DNA of 64,000 bases from Geminocystis herdmanii PCC 6308 (GCF_000332235.1 NZ_CM001775.1:675630-739629), one strand, 5' to 3'. Numbered from the stretch's first letter, positions 16,337-25,497 are shown. The notes: generated from the sequence alone by a model not told the origin. Translations and numbers: made by a program.

Positions 16337-18252
16337 TGCTACTGTCAATAAAATTGATTTGAACCGTAAACGTCCACCCCAAATTAATATTATCGGTGTT
16401 GGCGGTGGTGATACTGGTGAGGGTAATACTGGTAATGGTGTTAAAGGTAGCGATCGCACTTATCAACAGCTAGAACTAAATTTCCCCATTGAGGAATGGC
16501 GAGATGCTATCTATGCCAAAATCGTAGTTAAATGCGGTAATCGCCGTTATTGGGAAGATTGGGCGAAGGATGTTGCTGTCATTGCCGATCGACATATTTC
16601 CCGTATTAAGGGCTTATTGGCTAACTCTCAATCGGAAGCCCGTCAAGCATTTGATGAGTTTTTAGCAGGTTTACACTGCAATCTTAATCCTAATGTTACT
16701 GAGGATGAAGCGATCGAGATGTTATCCCAACATCTGATTACGAAACCAGTATTTGATGCTTTATTTGAAGGTTACGAGTTTACTAAATTTAATCCTGTTT
16801 CTCAAACCATGCAACGCATTTTAGATGTGTTAGAAGGGCAATCTTTAGAGAAGGAAACCCAAAGTTTAACTAAGTTTTATGAAAGTGTCAGAGATAGGGC
16901 TTCTGGTATTGATAATGCTCAAGGGAAACAGAAAATTATTGTTGAACTATACGATAAGTTTTTCCGCAATGCTTTCCCCCGTTTGGTAGAAAGATTAGGC
17001 ATTGTTTATACTCCAGTGGAAGTAGTGGACTTCATTATTAATAGTGCTGATTATGTCTTAAAACAAGAGTTTGGAGTCGGTTTAACCGATGAGGGTGTGC
17101 ATATTTTAGACCCCTTCACTGGTACGGGTACTTTTCTTGTTAGACTATTACAAAGTGGGTTAATTAAACCAGAGGATTTACAACGGAAATTTACTAAGGA
17201 ATTACACGCTAATGAGATTCTTTTATTAGCTTATTATATTGCCGCTATTAATATTGAGGAAACCTATCATTATTTAACTCAATCATCTGTCACTGCGATC
17301 GATAATTCTGTCATTGCGAGTTATAACGAAGCAATCTCCTCTCACCACCTGAATCCAGAGATTGCTTCGGGGAATATTGATGAAAGTCAAAATTTAGGGG
17401 TTAATAATCCCCCTCGCAATGACAATTTGGGAGGCTATCAATCTTTTAATGGAATTGTTCTGACTGATACTTTCCAAATGTTTGAAAATGATGGTTATTT
17501 AATGGAAAAAATATTTCCTGAAAATAATCAAAGGGTGATTGATCAAAAGAGACAGGATATTACTGTTATTATTGGTAATCCACCTTATTCTGCTGGTCAA
17601 AGTAATGCTAATGATGCAAACCAAAATATTAGATACGAATTACTCGAAAAAAGAATAGAGGAAACTTATCGGTCTGCTTTAAAGGGGACGGGGAAAAAAG
17701 CTCTTTATGATTCTTATATCAAGGCTTTTCGGTGGGGTAGTGACAGAGTAAAAAATAAAGGAATTGTCTGTTTTATTAGTAATGGTTCATTTATTGATAG
17801 CAATACAACCGCAGGGTTAAGAAAGTGTTTACCTGAAGAATTTACTGATGTTTATTGTTTTAATTTAAGAGGTTTTATTAGGGGAAAATCAGGAGACAAT
17901 GCCAAAAAAGAAGGGCAAAACGTTTTCAACATAATGACGGGAGTTGCTATTGTTATCATGATTAAAAATCCAGAGAAGCAACCGTCAGGTCATATTAATT
18001 ACTATGATATAGGCGACTATTTAAGCCGTGAACAAAAGCTAAAAGTTATTCAAAAATTTGGTGATATATCCAGTGTTGGTTGGTTGAAAATCGCACCTAA
18101 TGACAATCACGACTGGATAAATCAGCGTAATAAAGAATTTACAGCTTTTACTGGACTCAGTAAAAAAGATGATAACAACAAACTACAAACAATTTTCGAT
18201 ATCCGATCTAGCGGTTTGGTCACTAACCGAGATTCTTGGGTATATAATTTTT
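16314..18252 (+). pseudogene. Type ISP enzyme, coupler and N6-adenine methyltransferase part
   Basis: The frame runs on to 18410, but only up to 18252 is the original gene. It holds the helicase tail (QLELNFPIEEWRDAIYAKIV), a coupler, and a gamma-class methyltransferase with ILDPFTGTGTFLVRLLQ (SAM motif I) and VIIGNPPYSAGQSN (NPPY catalytic motif). SNGSFIDSNTTAGLRKCL follows. A 116-bp palindromic repeat adds about 39 residues in frame at 17309-17424. At 18253 an IS200/IS605 element interrupts it after WVYNF. Restriction is surely lost; methylation is unlikely. Confidence 0.82.
17309..17424. repeat. Palindromic repeat inserted in frame in the methyltransferase gene
   Basis: Perfect 12-bp inverted ends TGTCATTGCGAG / CTCGCAATGACA enclose a nested inverted pair GAAGCAATCTC / GAGATTGCTTC. 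The same words form the dispersed repeat at 40940, 41973, 43155 and 62003. Here the insert encodes residues between TAIDN and LGGYQSFNG without breaking the frame. Confidence 0.85.
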
Positions 18253-18302
18253 GTGACACTCCCACGCTGACCTACGGTACAGACGTGGGCTTCCAAATAT
18301 CG
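18253..18302 (-). ncRNA. Putative omega RNA (reRNA) 3' part at the IS605 right end
   Basis: The 50 bp between the tnpB stop and the element end form a hairpin (CCCACG-CTGACCTACGGTACAG-ACGTGGG, counting the GCCCACGTC side). TnpB guide RNAs overlap the tnpB 3' end and run into the flank, so the guide here would be AAAAATTATATACCC and onward. Inferred from family behaviour. Confidence 0.4.
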
Positions 18303-19538
18303 CTACTTGGATTTTCTGCTTCTTCGGGTGGTTCTAGCTGTCGATTTCTCCACAGCCCCGATACCACGATCCTCCACAGACTGCAACACCGTCTGCCCAA
18401 CGGCTGTTAACCCACGTTGTTCTATTACCATAGCGGCGGCTACGTCACGATCAATCGTAAAACCGCACTCAGAACAACAATGGACTCGTTCTTTCAACTC
18501 TTTTTTCCCAGTAAGAGTATTGCAATTTGGACAAGTTTGAGACGTATAATCCTTATCAACTTTTAGAAGATATACGTCTCTTTTTTTCGCCACTAGAGTC
18601 AGAATATCGACAAAAGCACCAAAAGCAAAGTCTAGGGAGTGCTTACGCAACATCCCTCTTCCCCATGACTTAAAGTCTATTGCTTCAATGAAGATCATTT
18701 TAGCTTGATCACACAAATAATGAGCTAGTTTAAAATGATAATCTTTCCTGACTCGATGGATATATTCATGTAACTGTACAATTTTCTTACAGGCTTTTTT
18801 CCAATTATTAGACCCTTTTACTTTGTCTTTTAGCTCACGTTGCAGTGATGTCAACTTGCTTTGTAGAGCAATCAGGAATTTAGGTCTATCAATAATCTCA
18901 TTTCTCGATGTAGCTATAAGACTGGAGAATCCCAAATCTATGCCTAGACTAGAATAAGACAAATCTGGAATAGGGTCTGGGATATTCCCCTCAGACTGGA
19001 TTGTACAAATGACATACCAACCCGATGCTTTATTCACTACTTGGACTTGCTTAACTACAAATCCTTCGGGAATCGGTCGATGCAAATTAATCTCAATATC
19101 GCCTATCTTTGGTAGTTTGATTTGATTACCAACAATAGGATTAGTTTTGAATTGGGGAAACACCATTGAGCGAATCCTTTTGCGGAAACGGGGAAACCCA
19201 TACCCTCTATTATGAAAAGACCTGAAAGCCTTATCGACTTTGCCAACAACCTCTTGGAGAACTTGAGATGGAACTTCCTTTAATTCAGGATTTGTTTTCT
19301 TAGCTTCCGTTAGTTGTCGCTTTTGGTAGTAATAGTCGGGATATTTCGTTTGCGCAGGAATAATATACTCATTAACCAACGAACATTGATCAATGGGAGA
19401 CTTCCTTGATTTTATCCAATCTTTTCGTTCTGCCAGACAATAATTATAAACTTGACGACACGCAAAAAGCCACCGCAAGAGGGTTTCCTCCGGTGATGGC
19501 TCTGGATAGATGCGGTATTCGTAGTTCAAGTTGATCAT
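18303..19538 (-). CDS. tnpB: RNA-guided endonuclease TnpB (IS200/IS605 family)
   Basis: About 411 aa from ATG 19538 (MINLNYEYRIYP); the frame is open to 19601 but the family starts here. The RuvC-like nuclease residues are intact: GIDLGFSSL (D), IFIEAIDFKSWG (E) and CGFTIDRDVAAAMV (D). The zinc ribbon CPNCNTL ... CSECGF is complete. TnpB cuts DNA next to a TAM using an omega RNA and helps retain the element at its site. Length and motifs are full, so this copy may be active. Confidence 0.93.
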   Translation of the reverse strand: MINLNYEYRIYPEPSPEETLLRWLFACRQVYNYCLAERKDWIKSRKSPIDQCSLVNEYIIPAQTKYPDYYYQKRQLTEAKKTNPELKEVPSQVLQEVVGKVDKAFRSFHNRGYGFPRFRKRIRSMVFPQFKTNPIVGNQIKLPKIGDIEINLHRPIPEGFVVKQVQVVNKASGWYVICTIQSEGNIPDPIPDLSYSSLGIDLGFSSLIATSRNEIIDRPKFLIALQSKLTSLQRELKDKVKGSNNWKKACKKIVQLHEYIHRVRKDYHFKLAHYLCDQAKMIFIEAIDFKSWGRGMLRKHSLDFAFGAFVDILTLVAKKRDVYLLKVDKDYTSQTCPNCNTLTGKKELKERVHCCSECGFTIDRDVAAAMVIEQRGLTAVGQTVLQSVEDRGIGAVEKSTARTTRRSRKSK

Positions 19539-19684
19539 TGTCTTAGGTGAATTTATTTTTTTACCTAGATACAGAATAACATAAATTTCTGATTTGTGCA
19601 AATAAATCTGGACGGCGATTCATCCCACGCCGAAACGTAGTTATTTTCTTTCGTGTTTACGGCGTGGGGCTTCTCGCCGAAGAG

Positions 19685-20121
19685 CTAAAGAAGAACTTTT
19701 TGCAAATATCCAAAAAACTATCAACTTTTATAATAAAGAAAGAGAACGTTTTTTTGAGGCAAAATCAAAAGACTCTAGTTTACAAATTGAAAAGTTTATT
19801 AAATATGATTCAACTTTCATTACTTGGGATACAAGAAAACTAAGAGGCGGACTTGAAAAAAACAGGGCAATTGAATTTGATCCAAATGACTTGAGAGTAG
19901 CTGTTTACCGCCCTTTTTGCAAACAATATTTATATTTTAATCATCATCTTATACACTCTCGCTATTGTCAGCCCGACTTTTTCCCAAATGATACTACAAA
20001 TAATCTCGTTATTTGTGTACCTGGACAAGGGGGAAGATGTGATTTTTCTGTGTTTATTTCTAATACTTTACTCGATTTGAATATTTTTGAATCAGGTATA
20101 GCAGTCAGTTATGAGTTGTGA
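19685..20121 (+). pseudogene. Type ISP enzyme, C-terminal target-recognition part
   Basis: Continues the interrupted ISP frame after the IS: KEELFANIQKTINFYNKERE, later KYDSTFITWDTRKLRGGLEK and VAVYRPFCKQYLYFNHHLIH, to a stop at 20121. This is the end of the target-recognition domain, ending early compared with full ISP proteins (VICVPGQGG...FVS is present, but the usual final 150 residues are missing). Confidence 0.75.
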
Positions 20122-20137
20122 AAATTATCTTATCATC

Positions 20138-20167
20138 AAAGGCAAGAGGCAAAAGGCAAAAGGCAAG
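20138..20167. repeat. Heptamer repeat AGGCAAA x about 4
   Basis: GGCAAGAGGCAAAAGGCAAA-type 7-bp units. The same word forms the core of the 104-bp MITE. Confidence 0.75.
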
Positions 20168-20203
20168 ATTAGTCGTATCTTCGATATTTTTTCTAATAAT
20201 TTA

Positions 20204-20232
20204 TTTCTCACAAATGATTCCTGATTGCTATA
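20204..20232 (+). mobile_element. Solo IS630 terminal repeat
   Basis: TTTCTCACAAATGATTCC then TGATTGCTA matches the right end of the IS630 copy at 28040-29130 with few changes and is followed by TA. No partner end or transposase is nearby, so this is a scar. Confidence 0.75.
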
Positions 20233-20280
20233 ATCGCTAACTTAGTTAATGAATTTGAACAAGATTTCAATTCAGAGAAG

Positions 20281-20514
20281 ATGACAGAAAAAGAATCACA
20301 GGCGATGGCAAAATGGGAATATTTGTTAAAAAATAAACAAGAAATTAATAAAAATGCTCCTCTTTCTAATGAAGAAATTAAGTTAATTCGTGATCTTTTA
20401 AGTCGTCAGGGTAAAGATTTACCTTTTGATTTACCGAAAGATAACTTTTTTATTGCTGATGATTTTAACGCTCCTTTTTATGATGATGCCGTTAGATACG
20501 ATCGTTACTCGTAA
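20281..20514 (+). pseudogene. Toxin-antitoxin remnant: antitoxin joined to a PIN-toxin tail
   Basis: 77-aa frame: residues 1-68 look like a small antitoxin (LSNEEIKLIRDLLSRQGKDL, FFIADDFNAPF). It then reads DDAVRYD, and in the next frame the sequence continues DTIVTRNPKDYRQNSTIEIF and a stop at about 20587. That is the typical last strand and helix of a PIN-domain toxin (D-x-IVTRNPKDF). The middle of the toxin has been deleted, fusing the two ends out of frame. Confidence 0.6.
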
Positions 20515-20647
20515 TCCTAAAGATTATCGACAAAATAGCACCATAGAGATTTTTGATCCTCAACAATTATTAAAAATAGTTACATAACACACAGAAGATC
20601 GAGTTTTGGGGATTTTTAAGGGTGCGATCATAATAATAAGAAAAATT

Positions 20648-20923
20648 TTAGGCAGTTTTATCGACTAATAAACCTTGTAAATATTTGTGTAAAATTTCTT
20701 CTGTTAAACTAGATGGAGATGTACCTAATTGATTTGCTAAATTAGACAATTTTTGTTCATCTTCTCTTGACAATACTATTTTTATGGATTTTTCTAAATA
20801 TTCTTGGGCATAACTTTGATAAATCTTTTTTGCTTCTTCTACTTGGTTTATGCTATGCCATTCCCCATTTTCTACACTGTTTAAAATATCTTTTTCTTCT
20901 TGATTTAAGTTACTCATTTGCAT
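20648..20923 (-). CDS. CopG/BrnA-like ribbon-helix-helix antitoxin
   Basis: 91 aa. The C-terminal half, IKIVLSREDEQKLSNLANQL then GTSPSSLTEEILHKYLQ, is a ribbon-helix-helix DNA-binding domain. It is preceded by an acidic helical segment that would contact the toxin. Its start lies 14 bp inside the end of the upstream toxin gene, so the two are co-translated in the toxin-first order of brnTA modules, which are autoregulated. Confidence 0.75.
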   Translation of the reverse strand: MQMSNLNQEEKDILNSVENGEWHSINQVEEAKKIYQSYAQEYLEKSIKIVLSREDEQKLSNLANQLGTSPSSLTEEILHKYLQGLLVDKTA

Positions 20924-21194
20924 TACCTCTTAAATATTTTTTTGTCATTTTTCTACTAGGTATTATTGTTTTTAAAAATATTTCCTGATCACTTTCAACA
21001 AAGGGAACTAAATAAACATAATCTCTTAATTTTATGATAAAAATACATTGTTGGCTATACTTTTCTTGATTATAATGATCGATTACATCTAATAAATCCC
21101 CTTCTTTAATTGCTTTCACAACTTCAGGAAAACTAATATTTCGTTCTTGGATTAATAAGTTATTTTTGTTTTCATTCCAGTTAAAATTTTTCAC
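20910..21194 (-). CDS. BrnT/DUF4258-like toxin
   Basis: 94 aa. The layout is that of BrnT-type RelE-fold RNases: NWNENKNNLLIQERNISFPEV at the N-terminus, a central strand block (CIFIIKLRDYVYLVPFVE), and a C-terminal PSRKMTKKY that resembles the catalytic R-x-(M/A)-(T/S)-x-x-E/K-x-x-Y tail. Toxin gene first, antitoxin overlapping. Exact family is uncertain; the operon layout is the stronger evidence. Confidence 0.7.
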   Translation of the reverse strand: MKNFNWNENKNNLLIQERNISFPEVVKAIKEGDLLDVIDHYNQEKYSQQCIFIIKLRDYVYLVPFVESDQEIFLKTIIPSRKMTKKYLRGNANE

Positions 21195-22091
21195 CTGATA
21201 ATTTTTTATTGCTAATTTTTAACTAAGTAATCATACCAATCTCAAAGGATTTGTGAACAACTTGTCTTTACTTTATCTTACTGTTTGTAGCAAAATTGTC
21301 CATTAAGGTTCGATCGACAAATAAGATACTACGATCAAATAAAAGCAATTTTTTTGAGAAGAAGAAGATGTACCGTATTATACTGCACTTTTGAATAATT
21401 TAGATGCGGTTATTTAGTCTAACTGACTTCTCCTCATAATTAGCTAGAAATCTTATTATCGTTTTTTAAGATTTTGCGTAAAGAAAAAAAATAAAGAATA
21501 ATAGATTTTGTTTTGGTAGAAAATTTATTCACTAAAAAAATCTAACAAACAAATTGTTAGTAAAGTTTCTCTGTTTAGTTTCTTAATTTTAAGAAGTTTT
21601 TGAATTTCTGGGACTTTTTTTTTTGCAAAACAATTTGACGAAAATTAAGCATAAACCTTAAAAGCATTATTCCATAAAGATTTGAGCTAATATTTATATT
21701 TAACTCAATCTCATGCACACTTTCGTTTAAAAGTCAAGATTTATTTTTTTTACACATATTTTGCTGATTTTCTTCCCAAGTTAAAGAGGGGGTGTTATGA
21801 TCGTTGCGGTAAGTGAAATAAGGAGAAAAACAACATCAAGAAAAATTATTGTTTGTCTATTAAGTAATAAGTGTTAGGTCTATTTTTTGTCAAACACTTA
21901 ATAGCTTAATTTTAAAAGCAAACTTTATAAAGATTAAAGTAATTCTACTTTTTTTGTAGAAGTGTCTAAAATATTTTAGGCAAAATTTGTCATGGAATTT
22001 TTTTGAGTAAAAACTTAATTTTGAGGATAATTTTTGCTCTCAAGATTATTTGAATGATGAGATGTTAACGAAATCAAATTAGGAGCGACTA
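21195..22091. other. 897-bp AT-rich non-coding region upstream of the island helicase
   Basis: No open frame of note. It contains a TTCTAC-T7-GTAGAA hairpin (about 21952-21971), the inverted repeat TAAGTGTT / AACACTTA (about 21866-21900), several poly-T tracts and one purine-rich AAGAGGGGGTG patch. No clear iterons. Position before the replicative helicase makes it a candidate origin or long leader. Confidence 0.5.
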
Positions 22092-23741
22092 ATGAAAAAT
22101 AATAATAGCAAGGAGAATCACATGGAAAGTATCAAAAAATGGGTGAAAGAAGAGGAACAAAAAACAAGAATAATGTTTTCAGAAATAGAGTATATTATAG
22201 ATAAGTATGAAGATGATCCAGCTATACAAAAAAGTCTTTTACACAGACTGGTAAAGAAAAACAAGATGACGTTACAAGATGTCCTTTTGCCGTTTTTTGA
22301 CTATTCATCGAAGAGAGAAGATGATAATTTTATTGATATTACAAAGCTAGAAAATAAACAGATTTTATTTGTCATTGAAGATTTTATACCAAGTAATTCT
22401 GTAATCTTACTTTTTGGTAATTCGGGAGTAGGAAAAAGCACTTTGACTTATTCATGGGCTTATCATGTGGCAACTGGAAAAGATTGGAATGGAAGAAAGG
22501 TAAAACAAGGAAAAGTATTAATTATTCAGTTGGAGGAGAATTTACAAACGATTAATAATCGATGGAGTCAAGTGAAAAATGATACCCCAGAAAATACAGT
22601 TTTTGTAAAAAAAAGTTATAGTGGCACATTCACTTATCAATTAAAAAAATATATCAAGGAATATAGCCCTAATCTGATAATTATTGACAGTTTTAGTGCT
22701 GTAAATTCTTTAAATGGTACAAAGGAAAATGATGCTTCTTCTGCTTTTATTTTGTATGACCTAAATAAAATTGCTGATGAAAATAATGTTAGTATTATCA
22801 TTTGTCATCATGAAAATAAAAGTGGCGGTTATCGAGGTTCGACAGCCATATCTGCGGCAGTTTCTGAAGTGATACGCTTTTATAAACCCACAGATCATGA
22901 AAAGAATAAGAGAGTTCTGGAAGTAACTAAAACTAGACAGGGAGAAAATTATAAATATGTTTTAGAAGGAGATGAAAATAAGAATTATCTGAATTGGACG
23001 ATCGTGGGGGAATCTAATGAGAATAAAGCCAATCCTGAGAAAGATAATTCATTAAGTAAAATACAAGATTATTTGAATCAAATTCGCCCTGAGAAGGTTA
23101 GTAATAAAACCATTGCGGATGAAACTGGGTTGAAACTAGATACCGTCAAGAAAGCTCTCGATCGATATTTCAAATATCCTGACAAGCATCCTGACATCAA
23201 AATTGAACGGGAGAAGATAGATAGAGGCTATATTTATAGTTCGGGGGTAACAATGAGAACCGTTGAACTGGTAGAAGATATTAATGATGACGATCGAGAG
23301 TCTAAAATCGTGTCCCTTTGTCCCTCTAATGGCTATGATCCAGATTTAGCAGGGCATATAGTCGGGGACAGTTCTCAAGGACAAAATGAAAATGTCGATG
23401 ATAATTCTATTGATGTCGTATCTGAAGTTGTTGAGAAAGTTCCTTCTCCCCCTCTCCTCCAAACGGCGAATATACCTCAATCAGTATCTGATGAAGAGTT
23501 CCTAATGAAAAAGATGATGGACTATTGTTTACAATCTTATCAGGAAGAGGAGGATTCTAAATGTTGGGAAGTATTCGTTTCTTTAAAAGAACAATGGAAA
23601 CAAGAAGTTAGTGCGAGGGGGTATAATTCTACTAATCTTTGGAAAGTTACTAAAAACAGGCTCGAAAATGCTCATGGTAAGGTGTCCGATCGTTTATATA
23701 GATTATCACTAGAAAATCAAAGTAAAACTAAGGTAGCTTAA
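22092..23741 (+). CDS. RecA-fold (RepA-like) replicative helicase of the island
   Basis: 549 aa. Walker A is LLFGNSGVGKST (near residue 110), Walker B is LIIIDSFSAV, and a sensor segment IIICHHENKSGGYRGSTAIS gives the AAA_25/RepA hexameric helicase pattern. A winged-helix block (VSNKTIADETGLKLDTVKKA) starts near residue 338. The rest is a charged linker and a C-terminal helical domain. With the CHC2 primase it would form the replication pair of an integrative element. ATG 22092 has GGAG 8 bp upstream. Its coding sequence also contains GTGTCCCTTTGTCCC, like the left-end repeats. Confidence 0.82.
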   Translation: MKNNNSKENHMESIKKWVKEEEQKTRIMFSEIEYIIDKYEDDPAIQKSLLHRLVKKNKMTLQDVLLPFFDYSSKREDDNFIDITKLENKQILFVIEDFIPSNSVILLFGNSGVGKSTLTYSWAYHVATGKDWNGRKVKQGKVLIIQLEENLQTINNRWSQVKNDTPENTVFVKKSYSGTFTYQLKKYIKEYSPNLIIIDSFSAVNSLNGTKENDASSAFILYDLNKIADENNVSIIICHHENKSGGYRGSTAISAAVSEVIRFYKPTDHEKNKRVLEVTKTRQGENYKYVLEGDENKNYLNWTIVGESNENKANPEKDNSLSKIQDYLNQIRPEKVSNKTIADETGLKLDTVKKALDRYFKYPDKHPDIKIEREKIDRGYIYSSGVTMRTVELVEDINDDDRESKIVSLCPSNGYDPDLAGHIVGDSSQGQNENVDDNSIDVVSEVVEKVPSPPLLQTANIPQSVSDEEFLMKKMMDYCLQSYQEEEDSKCWEVFVSLKEQWKQEVSARGYNSTNLWKVTKNRLENAHGKVSDRLYRLSLENQSKTKVA

Positions 23742-23805
23742 CAAATATGGCAAATATGGGAGTATAATAACTGATACTCCTATAATTTCCATAAAATTAA
23801 AGATT

Positions 23806-24027
23806 ATGGCTACTATTTCTATAGAAACAGCAAAACATTTTCACGAAACGGCAACGGATTTGAAGATTGATAAAAATACCTTTGCCGATTACATTTTAGG
23901 TTATGTTTGTCATCCCGATCGGCGAGAGTTAGCTTTGAAGTTATATTTAGAACAAAAAATGTTGCATAAGCATACGGAAAGAGAAATTCTCGATATGCCC
24001 TCTAAAGAAATAATTGTGGATTGGTAA
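23806..24027 (+). CDS. Small hypothetical protein
   Basis: 73 aa, not recognised. A mostly helical acidic/basic mix (METAKHFHETATDLKI-like start, HPDRRELALKLYLEQKMLHK), no membrane segment. It follows the helicase by 64 bp in the same direction and ends 1 bp before the convergent WD40 frame. It may be a helicase partner or a host-directed small island protein; no support beyond position. Confidence 0.5.
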   Translation: MATISIETAKHFHETATDLKIDKNTFADYILGYVCHPDRRELALKLYLEQKMLHKHTEREILDMPSKEIIVDW

Positions 24028-24028
24028 G

Positions 24029-24979
24029 TTAGTTTTGTTTTTTCCAGAGAATAATATTTCCATCTTTACTACCACTGATTAAAGTTTTACCATCAGGACT
24101 GAAAGAAAGAGAGGTTACAGCTTTTTCATGTTTTTTTAATACCCCATTTTTTCTTGTTTTCATATCCCAAATATCCCAAATTTTTATAGAACCAGAATCA
24201 TCTCCACTAGCTAGAAATTTACCATCTGGACTGAAAGTAATTACATTTATAGGAAAGTCATGTTCTCCTAATATTTCTTCTTTACATTTTTTCGATAAAT
24301 CCCATAACTTTATCTTACAATCATCTCCTGCACTGGCTAAAATCTTACTTTTAGGCTTAAAAGCTAATGAATTAATTGGAGTTTCTTTCGGAGTTCCATG
24401 AGCTTGAAATTCTGTATCTATTATTGCTGATCCAGTTGTCAATTTCCAAATAGCAATCTCACCTTTTGTATTTCCCGTTGCAAAGATGTCATCTTTTGGA
24501 TATATACATAGTGATTTAATTTGTCCTGAGATACTGGTTTTAGTACTTGTTTCTGTTTTAAGATTTATTAAATAGATATGTGTATCTGCAATACATAGTA
24601 TGTCCTTATTGTCCTTTGTAAAACCTAGAAGATTAATACGCCCTAGTAAACTAGGATTAAAAAAGTTGAAAATTTGGGATTTATCAGTTTTTGTATCCCA
24701 AAGTTTAACTATATTTTGATCAGCACCTTCAATTAATCCTGTCGCAATATATCTGCTATCAAAACTAAATATAACTGAAGTTGAATGAGAACCCCAAATA
24801 TGGGAATGTTCCCATTTATTAATTTCTTTTAGCTCTGAATTTAATGTTTTAACAGTTTGATTATTTTCATATCTAACTAGGAACTTAATTTGACTATGGC
24901 GATCAGGATTACAAGTAACAGTAGTGATAGAATGACCAATATTTTCTTGTTTGTGAAAATACCATTTTTTTTTTCTTGT
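24029..24979 (-). CDS. WD40-repeat frame without a start codon (probably fused by -1 frameshift to the upstream gene)
   Basis: About 316 codons with at least five WD40 blades: IGHSITTVTCNPDRHSQIKF, SVIFSFDSRYIATGLIEG with NIVKLWD, GEIAIWKLTTGSA, INSLAFKPKSKILASAGDD with IKLWDLS, INVITFSPDGKFLASG with IKIWD, and TSLSFSPDGKTLISGSKDG. No ATG, GTG or TTG occurs before codon 180 (TTG 24442). The frame opens at 24979, inside the upstream gene, which has an A10 run at 24965-24974. A -1 slip there would give one 489-aa protein. Confidence 0.78.
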   Translation of the reverse strand, partial: TRKKKWYFHKQENIGHSITTVTCNPDRHSQIKFLVRYENNQTVKTLNSELKEINKWEHSHIWGSHSTSVIFSFDSRYIATGLIEGADQNIVKLWDTKTDKSQIFNFFNPSLLGRINLLGFTKDNKDILCIADTHIYLINLKTETSTKTSISGQIKSLCIYPKDDIFATGNTKGEIAIWKLTTGSAIIDTEFQAHGTPKETPINSLAFKPKSKILASAGDDCKIKLWDLSKKCKEEILGEHDFPINVITFSPDGKFLASGDDSGSIKIWDIWDMKTRKNGVLKKHEKAVTSLSFSPDGKTLISGSKDGNIILWKKQN

Positions 24980-25497
24980 TTAATAGAATTGTTATCAATT
25001 TTCGGATTAATATTTGCTGTTTGCTCTTTAATTTCCTCGATATATTCAATATCCATTTCACTATTAAATTCTTGTGATTTACTAGGAGTAGCAGGTTGGC
25101 TAGTGGTAAATTCCCAAAAAGCAGGATAATAATTTTTTATTTCATTATGGAGATTTTCAAAATCTTGTTCTGTTAATTGAATATTCGATAACTTACCTTT
25201 AAAAACTAATCCTTCAATGACATAAATTTCTCTCCCAAAAGAGTCTTTAAGAACTCCATTACCTTCTATCCCTAAATCTTCTGCGATCGCTTCTATCACT
25301 CTAAAAACTAAAGTCAAACTTCCGATTTTAGAGTCATCAACATAGGTTATTTTATGAGGAGTTAAATCCCCTCCTGCATTTCTTGCCAATAAACTCGTCT
25401 TTTTTGCATCACATAAAAAATCGGGAGCAATCACGGTACGATAATCAAGATAAGGATTCGCACTAACTAAAAATAACCAACTTTCAATTTGTTTCAT
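24877..25497 (-). CDS. GTPase-operon partner protein with C-terminal membrane anchor
   Basis: 206 aa. The N-terminal domain (WLFLVSANPYLDYRTVIAPD, AGGDLTPHKITYVDDS, GREIYVIEGLVFKG) has no family I can name with certainty; it resembles domains that accompany conflict-system GTPases. An acidic linker follows, then KKILVILSLLLLVILIAIVK, a good membrane helix, at the end. It starts 13 bp after the GTPase gene. The poly-A codons GAA AAA AAA AAT just before the helix are a slippery site leading into the WD40 frame, so the gene may give two products. Confidence 0.7.
   Translation of the reverse strand: MKQIESWLFLVSANPYLDYRTVIAPDFLCDAKKTSLLARNAGGDLTPHKITYVDDSKIGSLTLVFRVIEAIAEDLGIEGNGVLKDSFGREIYVIEGLVFKGKLSNIQLTEQDFENLHNEIKNYYPAFWEFTTSQPATPSKSQEFNSEMDIEYIEEIKEQTANINPKIDNNSIKQEKKNGIFTNKKILVILSLLLLVILIAIVKLSS

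Larger units (their letters stand above)
18253..19684 (-). mobile_element. IS200/IS605-type element, tnpB-only
   Basis: 1,432 bp. Excision restores N-F-S-K-E-E across the ISP gene (AATTTTT joined to CTAAAGAAGAA), which fixes both boundaries. The subterminal hairpins are CCCACGCC / GGCGTGGG at the left end (about 19624-19670) and the one at 18260-18295 at the right end. The left end abuts CTTTAG, probably the target/TAM. There is no tnpA, so it needs a transposase in trans. Confidence 0.85.

Noticed and set aside
18307..18540. 77-aa plus ORF opposite tnpB
   Set aside because: Shadow of tnpB; no family features.
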